A stretch of DNA of 64,000 nucleotides, from the NCBI GenBank assembly GCA_949283255.1, contig CASDRS010000013.1, positions 62,001 through 126,000 on the forward strand, in the 5' to 3' direction. Position numbers and translations under genes: made by a program. Below the pieces are notes generated by a model. That model worked only from the letters and a program-made list of their open reading frames with translations, did no database searches and was not told where the DNA came from. Positions within the stretch are counted from its first letter, which is position 1, and every line of letters begins with the position of its first letter. The DNA is from an uncultured bacterium. Its GTDB lineage: Bacteria > Cyanobacteriota > Vampirovibrionia > Gastranaerophilales > Gastranaerophilaceae. Shown here piece after piece: positions 35,198-42,754 of this stretch.

Positions 35198-36247
35198 ATG
35201 AACGTATTAAAAATTACAGGGAAGTATCTTGATCAACCGATACTTATAAACAAATTTACAAAAACAGTTCCGGCAATATTAGCAGCCGGTGGAGCTTTAT
35301 ATTGCGCAAAAGATATTTATAACACCCCAAAAGACAGGCGTAAAAAAGAAACTGCGAGAATGATACCGACAATGGCACTAACAGTAGCATCAGCACTTGC
35401 AGCTCCCAAAATAACAAATAAAATATTTAAAGATTCGGATGAAATCCCAAGAACACTAAAGGAAATCATATCAGATAACAAAGGCGCAATCGGGAAATTT
35501 TTAAGCGAAAACAAAGTCAGCAAAGAAATGGAAGACCTTCTTGAGAAAGCTAAAACAAAAATTTTAAAACACAGTGAAGTAAAAAAATTATACAAAGGCA
35601 TAGGAGAAAACGAAGAGGGTAAAAAATTATTAGCTGAATTAATACCTGACCCTGAGAATATAGATGCCAAAGAAATATTCTCAGAAATAGGCAGACTTTC
35701 CGTCTTCGGGCTTATACCGGTATTAGGCGGAATAGCAGGCGGAGTTATCGGCGACAAATTGACGACAAAAGATTGGAAGTCAAAAATTCCTGACAAAATA
35801 AAAGAAGGTTCTTACCAATACTTGGCGAATATCTTTTTATGCAACATAGGAGCAGGCGGAGCTCTGGCGATATTAGAAAAGCTTCACATCAAATCAAAAT
35901 CCGCAAGAGCGTTAGGAATGATTGCAGGAATTATTGCAACAGGAGTAGTCGGCGGAAGCGCACTTGCTAATTTGATAGGTGAGAAAGTAATCAATCCTCT
36001 GCTTGGTCAAAAACATAAAGATGAAAAATTGTTTGACGAAAGAAAACCTGAACCGCTTGATATAAGCTTGCACACAGATGACGTTGCAACAGTTGCAGTT
36101 ATGTCAGGATTAAAGTGGATTGAACCTGCACTGCCTATTATGTACTCTATATCAGGATATAGAGCCGGCATAGGCTACCGTAACGGAGCTAAAGCTGAGC
36201 ATCAAAACAATAGCCAAAGTGAGACTAAACTTCAAACTCAGGCCTGA
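35198..36247 (+). CDS. Membrane protein co-transcribed with metal regulator
   Basis: A 349-residue protein with ribosome site AAAGGA and a start 2 bases after the regulator stop. About six hydrophobic Gly/Ala-rich segments are visible, near residues 23-42, 53-70, 165-190, 206-228, 240-264 and 290-315. A charged helical region lies between residues 75 and 150. It has no known transporter motif. In general style it resembles the membrane protein at 10979 and the convergent one at 36238, but I cannot show homology. Co-transcription with a DtxR-type regulator suggests a link to metal status. It overlaps the convergent gene by 10 bases. Confidence 0.75.
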   Translation: MNVLKITGKYLDQPILINKFTKTVPAILAAGGALYCAKDIYNTPKDRRKKETARMIPTMALTVASALAAPKITNKIFKDSDEIPRTLKEIISDNKGAIGKFLSENKVSKEMEDLLEKAKTKILKHSEVKKLYKGIGENEEGKKLLAELIPDPENIDAKEIFSEIGRLSVFGLIPVLGGIAGGVIGDKLTTKDWKSKIPDKIKEGSYQYLANIFLCNIGAGGALAILEKLHIKSKSARALGMIAGIIATGVVGGSALANLIGEKVINPLLGQKHKDEKLFDERKPEPLDISLHTDDVATVAVMSGLKWIEPALPIMYSISGYRAGIGYRNGAKAEHQNNSQSETKLQTQA

Positions 36248-37563
36248 TTTTGTTTTTGAAAATTATCGTTACCGACACCATGATTATACCTGTATTGTGT
36301 CCAAAGACGACTGATTAAAGCTAACAACCCGCCTACCACAACAAGACTAAACAAGAACGGAACCATTGCAATCGTGGCTTTTCCCTTAAACAACTCCAGA
36401 GTCTTTTGTTTTAGCAAAGCACTATCACCTTTTGACAAATCTTTTGCTATAGTCGGGATATCATTCAATTTTGCGACACTAAATTCTTTTGTTTGTTTAT
36501 CATATTTTAATATATCAGCAAACTTATGATTATTATAAAGAATTCGTTTAAAACCTTCATCAAACAAACTGCTTCCGAAAATTGTGTAAAGAGCAATAAC
36601 AGGAACTCTTGTAGCAACTTCCTGAACATCAAGTTTTCCTCTATCCTTTGCCGCACCAAAATATCCGCCAACACCTGATAACACAGTAACAGCAAGTTGA
36701 CCGTTACCCAGAGCCAAACTTCCGTCAGCCTTTCTTGCAAAATCCAAATTCAAATATTTATCTAAAAACTTACTTAATTTTTGGGATTCAACACCGCATT
36801 TATTCAGCCCTTTGTAAATCTTTGCTCCCGGATTTAGAAAAGCCTCGCTCAATTTTGCAACAAGCTTACTTTTCTGTCCAAATGTTCCGATAAGCAAACT
36901 TAACCCAAAAGCACCTGCCGAAAACAAACCTGCCTTCTTAATATGAGAGATTGAACTCTTTTCAACTCTTTCTTGAGCGGATTTATCTTCTTTTTTATTT
37001 TTATCAAGATTAACTACACTTGAAAAATCCGCCTTTTTAAACACTTTTAATGTGAATAAATTTTTAGCAAAACTCAAAGCGTATTCAGCAGCAGGAATAG
37101 CCGCACAGCTCATAACAATAGCTGCTTTGACCGGAAGTAGTTTCTGTGCAGATTTTGTATCCTTGATAATTTCCTTAACAGGCTTTGACACTTCAGACCT
37201 TAACGATTGAGGTAATTTTTTTGAAAATATTTTTCTTCTGGAAAAATATTCACCCATCAACGAAGGTAAGTAGAAAAACAAAGCCCCCTCAGATACTTCT
37301 AAAAAAGTAATCTCGGATAAATCGGCTAAACTTCTGGCAAAAATTGATTTTGGAAACCAATTTGTAATAGTCGCCTGAGCGAACCTTGAATGAGAAAGCC
37401 CCGCATCTCCCTCCTTCAAATCTATAACCTTAGCCAAGAAACGCTGTTTTTTATTCAAATTTTGCAGCAATTCTTCTGAAATTTTGTTAACCGATTGACC
37501 TTTAGCTTGAAACGCTACATTCTGACCAAAATGTTTATTATCTACACTCAAATTATATGACAT
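36238..37563 (-). CDS. Tagged membrane protein, unknown function
   Basis: A 441-residue protein. The N-terminus has V-A-F-Q-A-K-G (F18 to K21), matching the F-x-[AG]-[KRSN] tag. Hydrophobic segments lie near residues 93-110, 147-170, 212-230, 288-305, 318-335 and 405-428. A Lys/Asp-rich loop (about residues 185-208) separates the second and third. The general plan (tag, Gly/Ala-rich segments, A-x-R-V-P-V-I-A-L-Y-like stretch) parallels the proteins at 10979 and 35198. No recognised family. It is convergent with the metal-regulator operon. Confidence 0.75.
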   Translation of the reverse strand: MSYNLSVDNKHFGQNVAFQAKGQSVNKISEELLQNLNKKQRFLAKVIDLKEGDAGLSHSRFAQATITNWFPKSIFARSLADLSEITFLEVSEGALFFYLPSLMGEYFSRRKIFSKKLPQSLRSEVSKPVKEIIKDTKSAQKLLPVKAAIVMSCAAIPAAEYALSFAKNLFTLKVFKKADFSSVVNLDKNKKEDKSAQERVEKSSISHIKKAGLFSAGAFGLSLLIGTFGQKSKLVAKLSEAFLNPGAKIYKGLNKCGVESQKLSKFLDKYLNLDFARKADGSLALGNGQLAVTVLSGVGGYFGAAKDRGKLDVQEVATRVPVIALYTIFGSSLFDEGFKRILYNNHKFADILKYDKQTKEFSVAKLNDIPTIAKDLSKGDSALLKQKTLELFKGKATIAMVPFLFSLVVVGGLLALISRLWTQYRYNHGVGNDNFQKQNQA

Positions 37564-37597
37564 ATCTACGAATTACCTCACAACTTAAACTACCGAC

Positions 37598-37629
37598 AAA
37601 AAAAGCCGGTCAAACATTTTGACCGGCTT
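37598..37629 (-). terminator. Terminator of the Met-rich peptide unit
   Basis: On the minus strand AAGCCGGTCAAAA pairs with TTTGACCGGCTT around a short loop, then a run of seven T. It lies 31 bases after the peptide stop codon and upstream of the next minus-strand gene, so it closes a separate transcript. Confidence 0.8.
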
Positions 37630-37660
37630 CAACATCCCTAAATACAATGTACAAAAAACA

Positions 37661-37753
37661 TCACATTCGGCAAGTCGAAGTCGGCATGCACATCATCATT
37701 TGCATACCCATCATCATTGCCATAGACATTTTTTGAACAAATTGTATTTTCAA
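37661..37753 (-). CDS. Met-rich 30-residue micropeptide
   Basis: A 30-codon frame from TTG 37753 to TGA 37661, too short for routine gene callers. AGGA lies 8 bases before the TTG. An internal ATG at 37729 would give 22 residues. After K-I-Q-F-V-Q-K the peptide is dominated by Met: M-S-M-A-M-M-M-G-M-Q-M-M-M-C-M, then P-T-S-T-C-R-M, with 11 Met and 2 Cys after the start. A consensus-like promoter and a strong terminator flank it. Such a Met/Cys-rich string could bind Cu(I) or another soft metal, or the transcript could be a small RNA whose coding potential is incidental. Function unknown. Confidence 0.55.
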   Translation of the reverse strand: MKIQFVQKMSMAMMMGMQMMMCMPTSTCRM

Positions 37754-37783
37754 AACTTTTTCCTATTATTCTCCGTTGGCAGA

Positions 37784-37812
37784 AGTCTAAAGGAAATAAA
37801 TAAAAATGTCAA
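37784..37812 (-). promoter_or_regulatory. Promoter of the Met-rich peptide unit
   Basis: Minus-strand TTGACA (37807-37812), exact 17-base spacer, TAGACT (37784-37789). Transcription would start near 37777, about 24 bases before the TTG codon. A 15-base palindrome AAACCG-AGC-CGGTTT (37841-37855) lies upstream and could be a regulator site. Confidence 0.65.
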
Positions 37813-37928
37813 TACCACAACAGAACAAAACCTAAATTTTAAACCGAGCCGGTTTACTAATTGTTTTCAAATCCGATTTTTAATTTAATTTCAGAGTAGA
37901 TAAAAAGATACAAACAAGAGAGGAAAAA

Positions 37929-39314
37929 ATGTTAAAAACAAACTCCATAACGGACGAAAAAATCAGAGATCTAGACAGCAAATATTGCTCTTGGGGAGAT
38001 ACAACACATTACTCTAAATATCCTAAAATATTCAGAGATTGCGAGGGCTCCTTTATGTTTGACAGCGAAGACATACCATATCTCGACTTACAAATGTGGT
38101 ATGCCAGCTGTAACTTCGGATACAAAAACAAAAGAATTACAAATGCAGTAATAAATCAAATCCAAACATTACCGCAAATAGCACCAAAGTATCTTTACGA
38201 CTACAAAGTTTTGCTTGCCGAAAAGATTTCGCAAGCAAATGAACTACGCTTCAAAGAAAAGGGAAGAGTTCATTTCAACGTAGGCGGAGCACAAGCGACA
38301 GAAGATGCAATCAAACTTGCAAGAAACTATACAAAATCACAAGGGATGTTTGCATTTATGGGCGGCTACCACGGGAGGACAATGGGAGCAACAGCTGTAA
38401 CATCGAGTTACAGATATCGAGAACAATATGGGCATTTTGGAGACAGAGCGCATTTTGTCCCATTTCCATATTGTTTCAGATGCCATTACGGAAAGAATTG
38501 CGAAAGCTGCGACTTTTATTGCGTCAAACAATTTGCAAAAAACTTTGAAAGTGAATACAACTCTTTTTATGACCCGAAAACGGGTAATTGCGAATACAAA
38601 ACTTTTATTGCAGAAGCTGTATTAGGGACAGGCGGATACATAAATCCGCCAGAAGGTTATTTTAAGGCATTAAAGCAAGTGCTGGATGATTACGGGATAA
38701 TGTTAATTATAGATGAAGTTCAGATGGGAATGTTCAGAACAGGAAAACTTTGGGCAATAGAAAATTACGGAATAACACCTGACGTAATTACGTTTGCAAA
38801 ATCGATAACAAACGGAATGAACCCGCTATCAGGATTTTGGGCAAGAGAAAAATTCATATCCCCTGAAACATTTAAACCGGGAAGCGCACATTCAACTTAT
38901 GCTTCTAACCCAATAGGCACTAGAGCAGGATATGAAGTAATGAAAATTATCGAGGAAGAAAATTTTGAGGAAACTATTCCTCAAAAAAGCGAAAGATTTC
39001 TTTCGGGATTAAAATTTTTAAAGAACAAATATCGGCAATTTATAGGTGATGTCGGAGGAATAGGGCTTGCACTAAGAATAGAGTTAACCCAAGAAGACGG
39101 CATTACACCTAACAGAGCTCTCTGCGATGCCATACAGGAAGAAGGCTTGAAAGGGGATTTAACTTATAACGGGAAAAAATGCGGACTGGTTTTAAACAAC
39201 GGAGGTTTTTACAAAAACATAATAACCCTTGTACCTTCACTATACATAACAGATAGAGAAATAGATATGGCAATTGAGCTTTTAGACCAACTTTTTGCGA
39301 GGTTTGCAAGATAG
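37929..39314 (+). CDS. Class III PLP-dependent aminotransferase
   Basis: A 461-residue fold-type I aminotransferase. G-G-A-Q-A-T-E-D-A-I-K-L-A-R, G-Y-H-G-R-T-M-G-A and I-I-D-E-V-Q-M-G-M are class III motifs, and K291 in F-A-K-S-I-T-N-G is the PLP lysine. A Cys-rich insert, C-F-R-C-H-Y-G-K-N-C-E-S-C (about residues 178-190), is of a type found in some members of this class and may bind a metal. AGAGGA provides the ribosome site. Substrate cannot be assigned (omega-amino acid, diamine or lysine types are all possible). It is the first gene of a coupled three-gene operon with a hydrolase and a small membrane protein. Confidence 0.87.
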   Translation: MLKTNSITDEKIRDLDSKYCSWGDTTHYSKYPKIFRDCEGSFMFDSEDIPYLDLQMWYASCNFGYKNKRITNAVINQIQTLPQIAPKYLYDYKVLLAEKISQANELRFKEKGRVHFNVGGAQATEDAIKLARNYTKSQGMFAFMGGYHGRTMGATAVTSSYRYREQYGHFGDRAHFVPFPYCFRCHYGKNCESCDFYCVKQFAKNFESEYNSFYDPKTGNCEYKTFIAEAVLGTGGYINPPEGYFKALKQVLDDYGIMLIIDEVQMGMFRTGKLWAIENYGITPDVITFAKSITNGMNPLSGFWAREKFISPETFKPGSAHSTYASNPIGTRAGYEVMKIIEEENFEETIPQKSERFLSGLKFLKNKYRQFIGDVGGIGLALRIELTQEDGITPNRALCDAIQEEGLKGDLTYNGKKCGLVLNNGGFYKNIITLVPSLYITDREIDMAIELLDQLFARFAR

Positions 39315-40132
39315 TGGTTTTAAATTTTCACTTCACACACAAAGAAAAAACTAACAGAGCAATCCTGCTATTCCACGGAATGACAGGGAGTCCCTATGAA
39401 CTAAAAAAATTCGGACAATTTCTTTATAAGGAAGGCTTTGACGTATTTGCAGACTGCATTCCAGGGCATGGCAAAGATTTTCAAAACATTTTAAAAGTTA
39501 CGTACAAAGACTGGGAATTTTTTGCACACAAAAGCTTTGAGACTTTAGCGTTACGTTACGATAAAGTATATGTCGGAGGCTTGTGTTTGGGGGCTCTGCT
39601 TGCTCTTTCCGTTGCAGAAAAATACCCTCAAGTTGTCAATGGAATACTTTCTCTTTCGACAACTCTGTATTTAGATGGGAGCAGAATGCCGTGGTACAAA
39701 TGCTTACTGCCTATAGGGCTTTTTACAATTACAAGATTTTTTTACACATATCCTGAGGGCGAACCATACGGAATAAAAAACGAAAAAACACGCCATCTGA
39801 TAAAGAAATTACTTGAACAAAACAACGTCGGGATGGACAATTACCCTATGAGCTGTATATATGAACTCTGCAGACTTTCAAAAAGAGTTCAAAATGACCT
39901 AAAAAAAGTTACCGCCCCCATTTTGATAATTCATTCGATACAAGACGATCTGACAAGTACAAAAAGTGCTTATAAAGTTTTTAGAGGAATTTCCTCAGAT
40001 AATAAAAAACTGGTTCTTTTAAAAGACAGTTATCACATGATTTTATATGACAACGACCGAGACTATGTTTTCGATTTATGCAAAACCTTTTTATTTGAAA
40101 ATCTTAACGATACAAAGAGGTCAATATGCTGA
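39314..40132 (+). CDS. Alpha/beta hydrolase with Cys nucleophile
   Basis: A 272-residue alpha/beta hydrolase starting at GTG, whose first base is the last base of the aminotransferase stop. L-L-F-H-G-M-T-G-S is the oxyanion loop. The nucleophile elbow is G-G-L-C-L-G-A with Cys at residue 91 where esterases have Ser. The acid is likely in I-H-S-I-Q-D-D-L-T and the His in D-S-Y-H-M. Overall it resembles Est30-type carboxylesterases, but a Cys nucleophile is otherwise known in dienelactone hydrolases. Coupling to the aminotransferase suggests a shared pathway, perhaps release or hydrolysis of an amino-acyl ester or thioester; that is inference. Confidence 0.8.
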   Translation: MVLNFHFTHKEKTNRAILLFHGMTGSPYELKKFGQFLYKEGFDVFADCIPGHGKDFQNILKVTYKDWEFFAHKSFETLALRYDKVYVGGLCLGALLALSVAEKYPQVVNGILSLSTTLYLDGSRMPWYKCLLPIGLFTITRFFYTYPEGEPYGIKNEKTRHLIKKLLEQNNVGMDNYPMSCIYELCRLSKRVQNDLKKVTAPILIIHSIQDDLTSTKSAYKVFRGISSDNKKLVLLKDSYHMILYDNDRDYVFDLCKTFLFENLNDTKRSIC

Positions 40133-40449
40133 AAATATTTTTTATAAGTATATCTTCACTCTTAATTTTCACGATATTTACGGGAAAATTTTTCATATTC
40201 AACTGCACAAACTCAAGATATATGGCACAGTGCGGACTTGTTATGGCTATATTATTTGCACTTTACAGTATAAACGGGATACTGCTTGCAATATTACCAA
40301 GCTCTATTACATACAAAATTATACTGATAGCTTTGGGAATTTCGCCTTACATAATAGGACGTTTAGCAACTTATGAGACACTTAATGTTGCAACTTTTGT
40401 TCAACTAACACTGCTTTTGGGCGGCATTGTATACGTTATAGAAAACTAA
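40126..40449 (+). CDS. Small integral membrane protein
   Basis: A 107-residue, very hydrophobic protein overlapping the hydrolase by 7 bases, with GAGG upstream. Four likely membrane segments lie near residues 3-20, 35-58, 62-80 and 86-104. No family recognised. Its tight overlap with the aminotransferase-hydrolase pair suggests that the pathway product is membrane-associated or exported, or that it anchors the enzymes. Confidence 0.75.
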   Translation: MLKIFFISISSLLIFTIFTGKFFIFNCTNSRYMAQCGLVMAILFALYSINGILLAILPSSITYKIILIALGISPYIIGRLATYETLNVATFVQLTLLLGGIVYVIEN

Positions 40450-40562
40450 AAAATAATAATATAATAACAGTAAAAATCTGCTTTAAATCTTTTCTTTAAG
40501 TTTGCAAAATTGCTTATTTCATGCAATGATTATTTATAGGTTTAGGGAATTGAGGGGATATT

Positions 40563-42389
40563 ATGGAGTACAAACTTAAAGATACATCATCTAAAACAGC
40601 ATTCAATTACGGTTATTTGTTAGATAAAATTTTCCCATACATAAAACCTGTTATGGGCAGAGCTTTATTGAACCTCGTAATCGCAATTCCTTTAGGTTTA
40701 TTGGATGGGGTTGTTGCTTTATCCCTAAAACCTTATCTTGATTTTGTTGTCAACGGAACTCCGGAACAAACATGGACATTTTTAGGTTATACCGTACACC
40801 TGCAATCGTGGCTTGCATTTGTAATTCCGTTTGGTATTGTAGGTTTTGCACTGTTTCAAGGTCTTTTAAAATATGCAAGCAACTACCTTACAGATTGGAC
40901 AGGAAACAAGGTATCCAATTCTTTAAAAATAGATTTGTTTAAAAAATTAACAAAATTAGACCCTCAATTTTACGATGTAAACACTTCAGGAATAGTACTT
41001 TCAAGATTTTTTACAGACCCTGAAACAGCATCAAAAAACATTATAAACACCCTAAAATCTTTTATTGCATCACTATTTGGATTACTTGGATTGGTTGCCG
41101 TACTTTTATATAACTCTTGGCAGCTTGCAATTATAGGTGTTGTTGTAATGGGTATCGCAATTACTCCTGTAACGCTTATCAGAAAAAGAATTAAAAAAGT
41201 ATCTAACGCAACAATGGTTGTAACAGGGAATATGACAACCAACTTTAATGAAACATTTTCAGGCAACAAAGTTATGGCTGCATACAACCTACAAAACATT
41301 CAGGATGAAAAATTTGAAAAACAAATTCAGGAACAATTTGATTTGGCAATGTCATTAACAAAAAGAGTCGGCTGGATGTCACCGATTATGTATTTTGTCT
41401 GCTCAATAGGTATTGCCCTTGTTATGGCATACGGTAACCACCTTATCTTAACAGGAACAATGAGCGCAGGAAGTTTTGCATCTTTTGTAACATCATTGTT
41501 ATTGTTATATAAACCGACAAAAACTCTAGGTAATGACCTTGCTAACTTACAAACAACATTTGTCGCAATGAGCAGAGTATTTGAGTTGTTTGACTTGGAA
41601 CCAAAAATCACTTCAGGCACGAAAAACCTTAACGGACTTAATTCTTCAATTGAATTTAAGCACGTAAACTTTGAGTATGAAGAAGGAATCCCTGTACTAA
41701 AAGATTTCAATTTAAAAGTTAATAAAAATGAGACAATAGCACTTGTAGGTAACTCTGGCGGAGGGAAAAGTACAGTAGTAAGCCTTATTCCGAGATTTTA
41801 TGATGTAACATCAGGGGCGTTAGAAATTGATGGAATAAATTTGCGTGATTTTGATTTAGAATCTCTCAGAAACAATATTTCATTTGTATTTCAGGACAAT
41901 TTTATGTTCTCAGGCACCATTAGAGAAAACATTTTACTCGGCAACAAAAACGCAAGCGAAGATGATTTAGAACACGTTATAAAAATGGCTCACCTTGATG
42001 AATTTTTAGACTCACTTGAAGACGGGATTGATACTGAACTTGGAGAGAGAGGCACGACCCTTTCAGGCGGTCAAAGACAACGAGTAGCTATTGCCAGAGC
42101 TATGATAAAAGATGCGCCTATTGTAATATTGGATGAAGCAACTTCAGCTTTGGACAACGAATCAGAAGCTATCGTACAAAAAGCGCTTGATAACTTGATT
42201 AAAAATAAAACAGTTTTTGTAATAGCCCACAGACTATCCACAATCAGTAATGCAGACAGGATTGCGGTCATTCAAGACGGTAAGCTTACCGAACTTGGAA
42301 CTCACGAAGAATTGATGCAAAACGAAAAAGGGTTTTATAAAAAATTATACGAGATGCAGTTTAAGACTCAGGAGACCGTAAAATTATGA
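40563..42389 (+). CDS. MsbA-type ABC exporter (membrane and ATPase fused)
   Basis: A 608-residue half-transporter: six membrane helices (about residues 30-330), then an ATPase domain. Walker A is G-N-S-G-G-G-K-S-T, the signature L-S-G-G-Q-R-Q-R-V-A-I-A-R-A, Walker B I-V-I-L-D-E-A-T-S-A-L-D and the H-loop A-H-R-L-S-T. Length and order match lipid A flippase MsbA and related lipid or peptide exporters. GAGGGGATATT precedes the ATG. It overlaps the next gene by 4 bases. Substrate unknown; a lipid is plausible from the family. Confidence 0.88.
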   Translation: MEYKLKDTSSKTAFNYGYLLDKIFPYIKPVMGRALLNLVIAIPLGLLDGVVALSLKPYLDFVVNGTPEQTWTFLGYTVHLQSWLAFVIPFGIVGFALFQGLLKYASNYLTDWTGNKVSNSLKIDLFKKLTKLDPQFYDVNTSGIVLSRFFTDPETASKNIINTLKSFIASLFGLLGLVAVLLYNSWQLAIIGVVVMGIAITPVTLIRKRIKKVSNATMVVTGNMTTNFNETFSGNKVMAAYNLQNIQDEKFEKQIQEQFDLAMSLTKRVGWMSPIMYFVCSIGIALVMAYGNHLILTGTMSAGSFASFVTSLLLLYKPTKTLGNDLANLQTTFVAMSRVFELFDLEPKITSGTKNLNGLNSSIEFKHVNFEYEEGIPVLKDFNLKVNKNETIALVGNSGGGKSTVVSLIPRFYDVTSGALEIDGINLRDFDLESLRNNISFVFQDNFMFSGTIRENILLGNKNASEDDLEHVIKMAHLDEFLDSLEDGIDTELGERGTTLSGGQRQRVAIARAMIKDAPIVILDEATSALDNESEAIVQKALDNLIKNKTVFVIAHRLSTISNADRIAVIQDGKLTELGTHEELMQNEKGFYKKLYEMQFKTQETVKL

Positions 42390-42736
42390 ATATAATAATA
42401 AAAAAATGGATAGAACCATACGTACTTTTAGAGACCGCAAAAGAAAGCTTTAAAATGGTCGATTACACGTTTAACGGGTTTAACAAAAATGAAATAAAAT
42501 CAGATTTTATGAAAGCTTTAGGCAAAACACAAGGAACAGCTTTCGGATTATATATGAAAAACGTGAACAAATTCTATTTATTTTCTTCTTCTGATAAAAT
42601 AGATATACAAAAAACACTTCTTGAAGATAAACTAAAATTTAAAGAAGAAGATTTGGAATACAATGAAGACCCGGAAGTTCCGATAAACCTTGTTGACTTA
42701 GGGAAGGCGGAAGCCGGAATTATAATTTTGGAATAG
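42386..42736 (+). CDS. Small hypothetical protein coupled to ABC exporter
   Basis: A 116-residue soluble protein overlapping the exporter by 4 bases (ATGA). It is acidic in its C-terminal half, ends in G-K-A-E-A-G-I-I-I-L-E, and shows no motif I recognise. Its position between an ABC exporter and a GH13-like protein suggests an accessory role for one of them. Function unknown. Confidence 0.75.
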   Translation: MNIIIKKWIEPYVLLETAKESFKMVDYTFNGFNKNEIKSDFMKALGKTQGTAFGLYMKNVNKFYLFSSSDKIDIQKTLLEDKLKFKEEDLEYNEDPEVPINLVDLGKAEAGIIILE

Positions 42737-42754
42737 AAGCAGATTGGAGATAAT

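Noticed and set aside
35198..36247. F-x-[AG]-x tag in the metal-operon membrane protein
   Set aside because: The start reads M-N-V-L-K-I-T-G-K; a T-G-K is present but not preceded by Phe at the right place, so it was not counted.
37619..37888. Plus-strand 89-codon frame rich in His
   Set aside because: It is the antisense reading of the Met-rich peptide region (CAT is ATG reversed), starts inside a terminator hairpin and has no ribosome site.
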